Shown piece by piece: positions 14,014 through 21,077 of a stretch of DNA of 35,072 nucleotides. Every line of letters begins with the position of its first letter. Position 1 is the first letter of the stretch. Position numbers and translations under genes: made by a program. The stretch comes from an uncultured Christensenellaceae bacterium (GTDB lineage: Bacteria > Bacillota > Clostridia > Christensenellales > CAG-314). The notes beneath the pieces are model-generated. The model was not told the DNA's origin. It did not search any database and was given only the letters and a program-made list of their open reading frames with translations. The stretch lies in assembly GCA_910586905.1 (NCBI GenBank), contig CAJUIV010000016.1, forward strand, positions 1 to 35,072, written 5' to 3'.

Positions 14014-15000
14014 ATGTCATACAAAAGCTTGGAAACAAAAATTATAAAGCTGTTACCGTCGGAAACTTTAAGAGAGTATATCAAAAATAATCATTTCAGT
14101 TTTACACAGAAAGATTTATTGAAATTTATTGAAGATTATTCTCCGTTATACGACGTAAAAATGAATCTTTTGCAAGAAGCCGCAATGTGTTTTTCCGACA
14201 AATCGGCAATTAAACATGTTCAAAATTTGATAGCATATCATAAAAGAACTTTTGACGAATTTATGACGACGGATGCCGATTGCGTTTATGAAGTGGAAAT
14301 ATATTGCAATCCCGACGATTACGGAGAAACATACATAGTAAAAACTTTCGGCGACGCGCTCGTTTTGATAGACAGCTATCTCAAGTATTATAGAGATATC
14401 GGAGTAAAAGACAATATACTGTCGCAGTACAACATTCTTAAAAAGACGACAAGCGCGCCTAAAAAATCAAGTGATTTACGCGAAAGAGTAGGTGAACGGG
14501 GCAAGTGCGTTTTAGGATATAAGCGTGTAATAAAGTCTGTGGAAATGCATTATAACGGTAGCTATTGGAAAAAGTGCAACGGCGATTGTATGAATTGCAA
14601 AAACCAGTGTATAGACGTTCATTGTCCGCATTTCCCTGTTTTTTTGCAGCCGTACGATTTGGTCGCGTACAAGACGGCTTGGGATTGTACGGTTGTAGAT
14701 TACGGCGATAGGGCTTGCAAATGCGATAGCTACGGTAATATCGTTTACGGCATTTTAACGACGAATATGCGCGAGTGCGACGACGATACGCACGTGGTAT
14801 TATTAAATAACGTATATATTCGTGAGAGAAACGCGTTTTATCGCGACGAAGAAGGGTATTACCGTATTTACGATGCGCACGATCATCCGTCTTACGCCGA
14901 ATTGTATAAGCCCGATTTGACGCAAATAGATAAAAACGTTTTGGCTGATTACGAATACGCCGTACAAGCTTTGAAAGAGATAGAAAAACAAGAAAGCTAA
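14014..15000 (+). CDS. Unknown protein with a cysteine/histidine cluster (328 aa)
   Basis: I do not recognise a family. The N-terminal ~120 residues are helical and charged. The middle contains a dense putative metal-binding cluster with the spacing C-x3-C-x2-C-x3-C-x4-C-P-H (about residues 189-208: CNGDC, NCKNQC, HCPHFP), which could hold zinc or an Fe-S cluster. Two more cysteines lie in ACKC around residue 236. The C-terminal third is rich in Tyr, Asp and Glu. There is no signal peptide or membrane segment. The gene is monocistronic, with its own promoter and a strong shared terminator. The start ATG at 14014 lacks a good ribosome site. The cluster makes a regulatory, redox or nucleic-acid role conceivable, but nothing shows it. 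Confidence 0.65.
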   Translation: MSYKSLETKIIKLLPSETLREYIKNNHFSFTQKDLLKFIEDYSPLYDVKMNLLQEAAMCFSDKSAIKHVQNLIAYHKRTFDEFMTTDADCVYEVEIYCNPDDYGETYIVKTFGDALVLIDSYLKYYRDIGVKDNILSQYNILKKTTSAPKKSSDLRERVGERGKCVLGYKRVIKSVEMHYNGSYWKKCNGDCMNCKNQCIDVHCPHFPVFLQPYDLVAYKTAWDCTVVDYGDRACKCDSYGNIVYGILTTNMRECDDDTHVVLLNNVYIRERNAFYRDEEGYYRIYDAHDHPSYAELYKPDLTQIDKNVLADYEYAVQALKEIEKQES

Positions 15001-15021
15001 GTAATGCAAACCGATTTTACA

Positions 15022-15058
15022 AAAACCGCTTGAACGTAACGTCCGTTCAAGCGGTTTT
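15022..15058. terminator. Bidirectional terminator before glyS
   Basis: AAAACCGCTTGAACG (15022-15036) and CGTTCAAGCGGTTTT (15044-15058): a perfect 15-bp stem with a 7-nt loop between two convergent genes. Confidence 0.88.
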
Positions 15059-15133
15059 ATCGTGTGTTTTGTTATTGAGTACAATTTCGTTTCTGTTTAC
15101 AAATCAATTATCTCCGCGGCAGCAGAGCGTTAT

Positions 15134-16522
15134 TTAGTAAATAAATATTCTCTTTTTAAGATACTCTTTCAGCTCTGTAAGCGGCACGCGCTCCTGCTGC
15201 ATGGTATCGCGGTCGCGCACCGTTACGCAGTTATCGACTTCAGTGTCGAAGTCTACCGTTACGCAATAGGGCGTGCCAATTTCGTCCTGGCGGCGGTAGC
15301 GTTTGCCTATGCTCCCCGCTTCGTCGTATTCGCAGGTAAATTCTTTGAGCAAATCGTTGTATATTTCGCCGGCCTTATCGCCTAACTTTTTAGATAGCGG
15401 CAGTACGCATGCTTTTACCGGCGCAAGCTCCGGGTGCAGGTGCAGAACTACGCGCGTATCGTTGTCGCCGACGACTTCTTCGTCGTATGCGTTACAAAGA
15501 AATGCCAAAAATGCTCTGTCTGCGCCTAAACTCGGTTCGATAACGTACGGTACGTACTTTTCGCCCGTAATCGGGTCTGTGTAGTCCATCGGCTGTCCCG
15601 AAGTTTCCTGGTGGCGCGTCAAGTCGTAGTCCGTTCTGTCCGCTACGCCCCACAGTTCGCCCCAACCGAACGGGAACTTAACTTCAAAGTCCGTCGTAGC
15701 CTTGCTGTAAAAGCACAATTCATCTTGGTCGTGGTCGCGCAGTCTCAGGTTTTCTTCCTTCATACCAAGGTCAAGCAGCCATTGTTTACAGAAGTTCTTC
15801 CAGTAATCGAACCATTCAAGGTCGGTACCCGGCTTGCAGAAAAATTCCAATTCCATTTGCTCGAATTCGCGTATGCGGAAGATAAAGTTACCCGGCGTAA
15901 TCTCGTTGCGGAAAGATTTACCGATTTGTCCTATGCCGAAAGGTATTTTTTTGCGCGTGGTGCGGCATACGTTTTTGAAGTTAACGAATATTCCTTGCGC
16001 CGTTTCGGGGCGTAGGTATACCGTGCTTGTCGCGTTTTCCGTAACGCCTATAAAGGTCTTGAACATAAGGTTGAATTTGCGTATAGGCGTAAAGTCGCAC
16101 TTACCGCATACGGGGCAATGTATTTCGTGTTCGGCAATGTATCGGGACATTTCTTCGTCGGACATTTGCGCTACGGTATTGGGTAATTTGTGTTTGGCTT
16201 GATATTCTTCTATTAAGTTGTCCGCACGGTAACGCGTTTTGCAGCCCTTGCAGTCCATAAGCGGGTCGCTAAATCCCGCCAAGTGTCCCGTCGCTTCCCA
16301 AGTTTTCGGGTTCATAATAATTGCGGAATCCAACCCTACGTTTAAGGGGTTTTCCTTCACGAACTTCCTATACCACACCTGCTTTATGTTGTTTTTCATC
16401 TCGACGCCCAAGGGACCGTAGTCCCAAGAGTTGGAAAGTCCGCCGTAAATCTCGCTTCCGGCGTATACGAATCCGCGTCCTTTTGCAAGATTTACCAATT
16501 TGTCCATTGTAAGTTCAGCCAT
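15134..16522 (-). CDS. glyS: Glycyl-tRNA synthetase, single-chain dimeric type
   Basis: 462-aa class II aminoacyl-tRNA synthetase that charges tRNA-Gly. The start is typical (LAKGRGFVYAGSEIYGGLSN), and the motif region RPETAQGIFVNFKNV and FRNEITPGNFIFRIREFEQM is clear. CysX2Cys elements (CKGCKTRYRAD and CPVCGKCDFTPI, about 92-145) suggest zinc binding. The anticodon-binding domain closes the protein (ACVLPLSKKLGDKAGEIY onward). This is the alpha2 form found in Mycoplasma, Actinobacteria, many Clostridia, Archaea and eukaryotes, not the split GlyQ/GlyS form. AAGGAG lies 7 nt before the ATG. The promoter is at 16655-16683 and the ~125-nt leader has three small hairpins. There is no T-box core, so the usual tRNA-sensing control of synthetases is not evident here. 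Confidence 0.96.
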   Translation of the reverse strand: MAELTMDKLVNLAKGRGFVYAGSEIYGGLSNSWDYGPLGVEMKNNIKQVWYRKFVKENPLNVGLDSAIIMNPKTWEATGHLAGFSDPLMDCKGCKTRYRADNLIEEYQAKHKLPNTVAQMSDEEMSRYIAEHEIHCPVCGKCDFTPIRKFNLMFKTFIGVTENATSTVYLRPETAQGIFVNFKNVCRTTRKKIPFGIGQIGKSFRNEITPGNFIFRIREFEQMELEFFCKPGTDLEWFDYWKNFCKQWLLDLGMKEENLRLRDHDQDELCFYSKATTDFEVKFPFGWGELWGVADRTDYDLTRHQETSGQPMDYTDPITGEKYVPYVIEPSLGADRAFLAFLCNAYDEEVVGDNDTRVVLHLHPELAPVKACVLPLSKKLGDKAGEIYNDLLKEFTCEYDEAGSIGKRYRRQDEIGTPYCVTVDFDTEVDNCVTVRDRDTMQQERVPLTELKEYLKKRIFIY

Positions 16523-16654
16523 ACGAAAACTCCTTAAAATAATTATGATAAAAGTGAATGTCTTTTTAGTTTGAGTTCGGCGTTATATTGCCGCTCTGCG
16601 TTAAAGCAGACTTGACGTATACTTAAATATACGTTTATAGTCTATGTTGTTTCT

Positions 16655-16683
16655 ATTCTAGTTTTTTAAAAGTTTTTTGTCAA
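16655..16683 (-). promoter_or_regulatory. Promoter of glyS
   Basis: On the minus strand: TTGACA (complement of 16678-16683), 17 bp, TAGAAT (complement of 16655-16660). Confidence 0.8.
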
Positions 16684-16848
16684 GCGGGTTAGATACAATA
16701 TAACCGTTTTAAATAATGTAAATATAAATACGTTTAAAGAAAAAGTTTTGCCGGCAAGCAAAAAACTTACCGTTTTAAATTTTCTTTAATATTTAAGGAG
16801 TATAATAAAGTATATAACGGCGTGTTTTTGTGTATATAAACAGTAATG

Positions 16849-16877
16849 TTGCAATTATGGTTTTAGTGTGATATAAT
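16849..16877 (+). promoter_or_regulatory. Promoter of the Bax-inhibitor/DUF2804 unit
   Basis: TTGCAA (16849-16854), 17 bp, TATAAT (16872-16877) with an extended -10 TG. The start near 16884 leaves a leader of about 160 nt. Confidence 0.75.
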
Positions 16878-16946
16878 CTTAAGGTAAAAATCGTTTGTAT
16901 AAGCCGGGCGTTAAATATAACGTATGTAATAAGTAATGCGTATAGC

Positions 16947-16980
16947 AAGCGCAGACGGTTTGAACTACGCGCGCTTTTTT
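16947..16980 (+). terminator. Possible attenuator in the Bax-inhibitor leader
   Basis: AAGCGC (16947-16952) and GCGCTT (16971-16976) can form a stem over an 18-nt loop, followed by a T run to 16980. It lies between promoter and ribosome site, the position of a transcription attenuator, but the stem is short and the loop long. Confidence 0.4.
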
Positions 16981-17046
16981 ATTCGTAAACTGCAATAAAC
17001 GAAATTGAATTCGTTTAGGACGTTAGTTTTAAAGGAGGATTTGACT

Positions 17047-17831
17047 ATGAGAATGGGTAATCCGTCGGTGAGACGTTGGGTATCTAAATCTCAACGCGGA
17101 GAAATAGGTATGGAAATACAGCCTGCAACATACAAAGGCGTTTACGGTAAAGCAACTTTGTTTGCGCTTTAACTATCGTTTCCGCTATCGCGACCGAACT
17201 GATTATGCTGTGGGCTATCAACAGCGGCAAAATAACCGAAGCGCTTATCACTGTGGGAATAGCTACGGCGGTATGTTTTGTACCCCTTTTGATAATGTCG
17301 TTTGTAATCGCGTTCGTACCTACTTCCGCTAAAGTATTGGGTTTCGTATACGCGGTACTTCAAGGCGGATTGTTAGGTCTTTTGGCGTTGTTCGTGGATA
17401 TGTTTTACCCGGGCATTGCGTTCGCGGCGTTTTTAGGTACGGCGATAGTATTTTTGATTTCGCTTGCCGTCAACAGACTTCTGGAAGTAAAAATAAGCAG
17501 CAAATTTATGCGCGTGCTTATGATTGTGTTTTTCAGTATGATTTTAGTAGAATTGATATTTTGGGTTATTTCGCTGTTTTTGCCTAATTTATTTAATTTT
17601 ACGGCTTATTTGTGGGTGCAGCTTGCCGTATCGGCCGTTTGCGTGATTTGGGCGACAATCATGCTTACTTGGGATTTACAAAATATAGATTATTTGGTCA
17701 AGTCTGGCGCAGACAAAAAGTACGAGTGGAGCGTTGCGTTTTCGCTTGTAACCACGTTGGTATATTTGTACGTGGAGATTTTGGAATTATTGCTGCGTCT
17801 TGTTATGATATTCGGAAGAAACAAAAACTGA
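17047..17831 (+). pseudogene. Bax inhibitor-1/YccA-family membrane protein, broken by a single-base frameshift
   Basis: The ATG at 17047 has AAAGGAGG 8 nt upstream and opens a 41-codon frame (VRRWVSKSQRGEIGMEIQPA then TYKGVYGKATLFAL) that stops at TAA 17170-17172. Just past that stop, in another frame, the sequence continues as TIVSAIATELIMLWAINSGK and runs to 17831 with several membrane segments. One extra T in the TTT at 17168-17170 would join both parts into a 261-aa protein of normal length for the family. Members are multi-pass membrane proteins linked to ion leak and stress tolerance. Only the later part (from an internal ATG at 17205) is long enough to look like a gene on its own. The site does not resemble a programmed frameshift signal, so a real mutation or an assembly error is likely. 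The DUF2804 gene follows after 4 nt. Confidence 0.75.
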
Positions 17832-17835
17832 TATT

Positions 17836-18840
17836 ATGAACGAAATTACGTCTTCGCAAAGATTACTTAATAAAAACGGCGTATTGGCAAATCCGGGATA
17901 TGCAAAGCATATGTTTTATACTTATAATCCCAAACAAGCCAAAACGTCTCCTTTAAGACTGAAAGAGTGGGATTTTTATCAAATTCATTTCGGTCATACA
18001 GTGTTGCAAATCACGATGGGACATATTTCTTACGCCTCGTCTATTTCGGCTACTGTAATAGATTTGGATACCGGCAAGCGTAAAACTATAGGTAAGCAGA
18101 TAATGTTTAGTAACGTATTTGCGGGAAAAATGCCTAAAAATCCCGAAATTCCGAACACTTTGCAATATTTTTCGGATAATTTGTTGTGCCAATTCGAAGT
18201 TACGGAAAAAACGCGGCGTCTTTCGCTGACGGCGGTAACCAAGAAGGGATTGAAAGCCGAAATAGACGTTATGCTGACTAATTGTTTTGCCGCTAAAGAC
18301 AAAATGGTTATAGCTACTCCGTTTGCTAACAAACGGCAATGGTATTTAAACTACAAGGAAAACTGTTTTGTGGCAAGCGGTCGTTGCCGTATAGAAGATA
18401 TGGATTACGAAATACATAACGGGTTCGGAATTCTCGATTGGGGAAGAGGCGTTTGGCCTTACTCGCACAGTTGGGTGTGGGGAAACGGCGGTACGGTAGT
18501 AGACGGTAAACATTTCGGCTTTAACATAGGTTGGGGCTTCGGTAATACGTCGGCGGCAACCGAAAATGTGTTTTTTTACGATAACAAAGCGTACAAACTC
18601 GGTAAAGTGGAAGAAATGCAAATAGGCGACGATTACCGTTACGAGGACGAAGAAGGACGTTTTGTATTCGACGTAGAAATGCTTTACGATAATTATACTA
18701 CGACCAAAGCCGTTTGGGTTAACAACAGCTGTCATCAGCGTTTCGGATTGTGGTGCGGATACGTGGTGTTGGACGACGGACAGCGTTTGTACGTTCCCCC
18801 GTTTTTAGCGTTTTGTGAACATGCCAAAAATCATTGGTAA
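17836..18840 (+). CDS. DUF2804 family protein
   Basis: 334 aa, no signal peptide. Hallmarks of DUF2804 are clear: an N-terminal LKEWDFYQI near residue 42, then FGILDWGRGVWPYSHSWVWG (about 197-216) and FGFNIGWGFGNTSAATENVF (about 228-247). The family is widespread in anaerobes and has no established biochemical role; it looks like a beta-rich fold, perhaps lipocalin-like. The ATG comes 4 nt after the stop of the Bax-inhibitor gene, without a strong ribosome site, so it is probably co-transcribed and translationally coupled. If the frameshift upstream is real, its expression could be affected. Confidence 0.85.
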   Translation: MNEITSSQRLLNKNGVLANPGYAKHMFYTYNPKQAKTSPLRLKEWDFYQIHFGHTVLQITMGHISYASSISATVIDLDTGKRKTIGKQIMFSNVFAGKMPKNPEIPNTLQYFSDNLLCQFEVTEKTRRLSLTAVTKKGLKAEIDVMLTNCFAAKDKMVIATPFANKRQWYLNYKENCFVASGRCRIEDMDYEIHNGFGILDWGRGVWPYSHSWVWGNGGTVVDGKHFGFNIGWGFGNTSAATENVFFYDNKAYKLGKVEEMQIGDDYRYEDEEGRFVFDVEMLYDNYTTTKAVWVNNSCHQRFGLWCGYVVLDDGQRLYVPPFLAFCEHAKNHW

Positions 18841-19136
18841 GTCTCTCGCGAGTACCGTTTTTACTTCGATTCTCCCTGTCGGCTCATAGGCGTAAAAACG
18901 GTACTTACTCGCTCTTGGTATTAAGCGGACGGACATATTAGAAGCTGTCGCTCGCGTATTCCCATAAAAACGGCTTCGTACAGCATCCTGCATTTTGTGT
19001 TCAGACGAGAACGATGGCTCTCAAAAACGAATCGTTTTGATTTAATCAAATTTTTTCGGCTTTATATCAAAAGCCGAGTCGATTTTCAATACGAATTTTG
19101 CATATATACGTCCAAATGGTAAAGAACTATTATCAA
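18841..19136. repeat. Intergenic region with a long imperfect palindrome
   Basis: AGTACCGTTTTTAC (18851-18864) is repeated inverted as GTAAAAACGGTACT (18892-18905). Pairing extends through GCGAG (18848-18852) and CTCGC (18908-18912) across a short bulge, giving a ~60-nt hairpin with a 27-nt loop. It lacks a T-run, so it is not a plain terminator; a dispersed repeat or structured RNA is possible. Further on are a small hairpin TTTGAT-TTA-ATCAAA followed by six T (about 19036-19056, a plausible terminator for the DUF2804 gene) and CGGCTTT/AAAAGCCG near 19057-19076. A minus-strand open frame at 18805-18993 follows the palindrome and has no recognisable family. Confidence 0.5.
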
Positions 19137-19167
19137 AAAAAGGAAACCGTCAAGTGGTTTCCTTTTT
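19137..19167. terminator. Terminator overlapping the end of spoIIID
   Basis: AAAAAGGAAACC (19137-19148), 7-nt loop, GGTTTCCTTTTT (19156-19167). On the minus strand the stem is followed by a run of T. The spoIIID stop codon lies at the loop edge, so the last codons (KETT) form one arm. Confidence 0.85.
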
Positions 19168-19404
19168 ATATTTACGTTTGGTGGCTTCTCCGCCTCGAAG
19201 ATATCGGTCGTCCCAGTTGTTCTGTAAAACGCAAGCCACTTTCTTGTAAAGCGCGCCGTCTATTTGCGGTAATCTTTCCGATAGGTCTTTGTGAGCGGTG
19301 GATTTGCTTACGCAGTATACTTTGGCAACTTCTCTTACGGTACATTGGTACTTAAGTAGATATTCCGCAATATCAACAACGCGTTCCGCTATATAGCCTT
19401 TCAT
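19150..19404 (-). CDS. spoIIID: SpoIIID, mother-cell sporulation transcription regulator
   Basis: 84 aa, about the length of Bacillus SpoIIID. The opening MKGYIAERVVDIAEYLL, the helix-turn-helix TVREVAKVYCVSKSTAHKDL (about 22-41), SERLPQID, and the C-terminal RYLRGGEATKRKYK all match the family. SpoIIID binds DNA in the mother cell and switches genes of the sigma-E regulon on or off during endospore formation. GGAG lies 6 nt before the ATG. Upstream on the minus strand TCATAAT and CATTTACT are spaced roughly like a sigma-E promoter, but the match is weak. The presence of this gene is the best evidence in the window for a spore-forming Firmicute. Confidence 0.93.
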   Translation of the reverse strand: MKGYIAERVVDIAEYLLKYQCTVREVAKVYCVSKSTAHKDLSERLPQIDGALYKKVACVLQNNWDDRYLRGGEATKRKYKKETT

Positions 19405-19511
19405 TTACGTCTCCGACAAGGTGTTGGTATAGTAAATGTCGGTTTTTGTAAAATTATGACAAAATATTACGCTGAAAATACGTTTTTACGACGGAAGCGC
19501 GTTACAATCCG

Positions 19512-20234
19512 CTATTGCGTTTTATCATCCCACAAGTTGTAACGTTCGGGATGCATTATAGCGTTAGCGAATTTTTGATTTAAATCGGGATATTTTTCAG
19601 ATAAATCCGCAAGCAGTAATTTCATATTTTCCCGTTCGGTATGTTTGTTTGCCGGACAAGGGTTGTTTACAACCGGAAGCGTTTTTGCCAGTCCCGATAC
19701 GTCTTTTTCGGAAAGATAAATCATCGGGCGTATGAGTGTAACTCCGCTGCGCGACATAAAGGATTTAGGCTGCATAGTGCTTAGTCTTCCCTCGTAAAAT
19801 AAGCTTAGCATAAACGTTTCCACTATATCGTCAAGGTGATGTCCCAATGCCAGTTTGTTGTATCCTTGCGCCGTGATTTCGGAGTTAAGCGCGCCTCGAC
19901 GCATTTTTGCGCATAAACTGCAGGGATTTTTTTCTTTGCGTACGTCGAATATAATTTCCGCGATGTCGGTTTTTACGATTTTGTATTCTATTTCCAAGTC
20001 GTCGCAATATTTTTTCACGGGTTCGAACGCGTTTTTTTGAAATCCCATGTCGATAGTGATTGCCATGAGGTCGAATTTGCAGTCGAAATATCTCTGATAC
20101 GTGCGCATCAAAGTTAAAAGAGCTAAACTGTCTTTGCCGCCCGATACGCCTACGGCGATTTTGTCGCCGTTTTCTATAAGTCCGTAATCGTTTATTGCCC
20201 GTCTGAACGGAGATAATAATTGTTGAATATTCAT
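19512..20234 (-). CDS. ttcA: TtcA-family tRNA cytidine-32 2-thiolation protein
   Basis: 240-aa adenine-nucleotide alpha-hydrolase fold protein. The PP-loop VGVSGGKDSLALL is at 28-40. CSLC gives Cys105 and Cys108, and NPCP gives Cys193, the three-cysteine set that holds the 4Fe-4S cluster in TtcA. LGHHLDDIVETFMLSL (130-145) is also typical. TtcA activates C32 of certain tRNAs with ATP and inserts sulfur. Gram-positive relatives are less studied, so the exact tRNA target is inferred. A promoter lies at 20253-20281. The ribosome site is weak (GGG 11 nt upstream). spoIIID is downstream on the same strand after 107 nt. Confidence 0.87.
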   Translation of the reverse strand: MNIQQLLSPFRRAINDYGLIENGDKIAVGVSGGKDSLALLTLMRTYQRYFDCKFDLMAITIDMGFQKNAFEPVKKYCDDLEIEYKIVKTDIAEIIFDVRKEKNPCSLCAKMRRGALNSEITAQGYNKLALGHHLDDIVETFMLSLFYEGRLSTMQPKSFMSRSGVTLIRPMIYLSEKDVSGLAKTLPVVNNPCPANKHTERENMKLLLADLSEKYPDLNQKFANAIMHPERYNLWDDKTQ

Positions 20235-20252
20235 TTTGTTTACCCGATAAAT

Positions 20253-20281
20253 ATTTTACTATCTGCCCGTATATTTTTCAA
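20253..20281 (-). promoter_or_regulatory. Promoter of ttcA
   Basis: On the minus strand: TTGAAA (complement of 20276-20281), 17 bp, TAAAAT (complement of 20253-20258). Confidence 0.6.
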
Positions 20282-20382
20282 GCGTTTTTTGTTCGTATTC
20301 TGATTTTGTTCAATCGTCGAAGTCATTTCGTTGCTCGCCTATCAGCCGGTTAAGAAAATATAAAAAATTTTCGATTAAAGTA

Positions 20383-20416
20383 TTGACAAATTAAATGATA
20401 AAGTTTATCATATAAT
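20383..20416 (+). promoter_or_regulatory. perR promoter with overlapping PerR/Fur-type operator
   Basis: TTGACA (20383-20388) with a -10 TATCAT at 17 bp (20406-20411); TATAAT at 20411-20416 is an alternative with a long spacer. A perfect inverted repeat ATGATAAA-G-TTTATCAT (20395-20411) covers spacer and -10. It resembles Fur-family boxes, so autorepression by the PerR-like product is likely. Confidence 0.75.
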
Positions 20417-20433
20417 TAATAAGGAAAAGCGCA

Positions 20434-20814
20434 ATGAGATATTCGAAACAAAGAGAAGCGGTATACGGAGTGTTATGCGGCACAAAAGCTCATCCGGACG
20501 TCGCTTGGATATACGCTCAAACCAGGAAAATTATCCCGAATATAAGTCTTGCAACGGTTTATCGCAATTTGGACGAGCTCGAACGTCTTGGGAAAATCAA
20601 AAAAGTCAGTTTGGAAAATTTTGCCGAAAGATACGACGCGAACGTATTCGAACACGCGCATTTGGTATGCGAAAGGTGCGGACGGATAAACGATGTTGAA
20701 ATTGCGGACGTAACAGTCAGTCATAATATATGCGGGGCTAAACGGTACGAAATTACTTTTTACGGAATTTGCGGCGAATGTCGTGAAAAATATAATAAGG
20801 AGATACTAAAATGA
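20434..20814 (+). CDS. perR: PerR-like Fur-family peroxide-stress repressor
   Basis: 126 aa: winged-helix DNA-binding domain with recognition segment NISLATVYRNLDELE (36-50) and a C-terminal metal-binding dimerisation domain. Structural zinc cysteines are Cys79/Cys82 and Cys113/Cys116. The regulatory metal set of Bacillus PerR (His37, Asp85, His91, His93, Asp104) is conserved in register as His20, Asp68, His74, His76 and Asp87, which favours a peroxide-sensing PerR over an iron-sensing Fur. The N terminus is about 17 residues shorter than in Bacillus. AAGGA precedes the ATG by 9 nt. A 17-bp palindrome overlaps the promoter. The stop overlaps the start of a rubredoxin-like gene (ATGA), and reverse rubrerythrin follows, so this is a compact peroxide-defence unit. 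Confidence 0.88.
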   Translation: MRYSKQREAVYGVLCGTKAHPDVAWIYAQTRKIIPNISLATVYRNLDELERLGKIKKVSLENFAERYDANVFEHAHLVCERCGRINDVEIADVTVSHNICGAKRYEITFYGICGECREKYNKEILK

Positions 20815-20924
20815 AAAAATGGGTTTGCACAGTGTGTGGATACGTTCACGAAGGCGACGAAGCTCCCGAAATTTGCCCTTTGTGCGGTGTCGGTAGCGAA
20901 GATTTTGAATTGACGGAAGAATAA
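20811..20924 (+). CDS. 37-aa rubredoxin-like mini protein
   Basis: The product begins MKKWVCTVCGYVHEGDEAPE and ends EICPLCGVGSEDFELTEE, so it has two Cys-x2-Cys knuckles (6/9 and 22/25) with the CGYVHEG and CPLCG motifs of rubredoxin domains. It is shorter than classical rubredoxin (~52 aa) and corresponds to a rubrerythrin rubredoxin module standing alone; it is very like the first 35 residues of the rubrerythrin 150 bp downstream. AAGGAG lies 8 nt before the ATG, and the start overlaps the perR stop by 4 nt. It probably binds one iron and passes electrons to rubrerythrin or a related peroxidase. Its small size makes it easy to miss in automated annotation. Confidence 0.85.
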   Translation: MKKWVCTVCGYVHEGDEAPEICPLCGVGSEDFELTEE

Positions 20925-21077
20925 TATCGTAAATCGTTTGCAGATTAAAAATCTTAGGCGTTGTACGTTATGCTAATATCGGGGCTTTTATCTATAAAAG
21001 TTAAACCACGGTGCTTTCGGCGTCGGAAAGTAAAAAAGACGCGGTTATTATTACGTTAATAAAGGAGAAAAATAAAA

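Larger units (their letters stand above)
16523..17046. other. Divergent intergenic region between glyS and the Bax-inhibitor gene
   Basis: No gene is seen. The glyS leader folds into three successive hairpins: GTATA/TATAC, TCTGC/GCAGA and CGGC/GCCG. Between the two divergent promoters a 12-bp direct repeat ACCGTTTTAAAT occurs at 16703-16714 and 16769-16780. The rightward leader carries a terminator-like hairpin, annotated separately. Confidence 0.5.

Noticed and set aside
16523..16660. T-box leader for glyS
   Set aside because: No T-box core sequence and no terminator/antiterminator pair; only three small hairpins.
17160..17175. Programmed frameshift in the Bax-inhibitor gene (CTTTAAC resembles the release-factor-2 site)
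   Set aside because: A +1 shift gives the wrong frame; the needed -1 shift lacks a tandem slippery heptamer.
18805..18993. 62-codon minus-strand frame across the palindrome
   Set aside because: It overlaps the end of the DUF2804 gene and the inverted repeat; there is no ribosome site or family.
19098..19355. Plus-strand frame opposite spoIIID
   Set aside because: Shadow of a highly conserved minus-strand gene, starting inside its terminator region.
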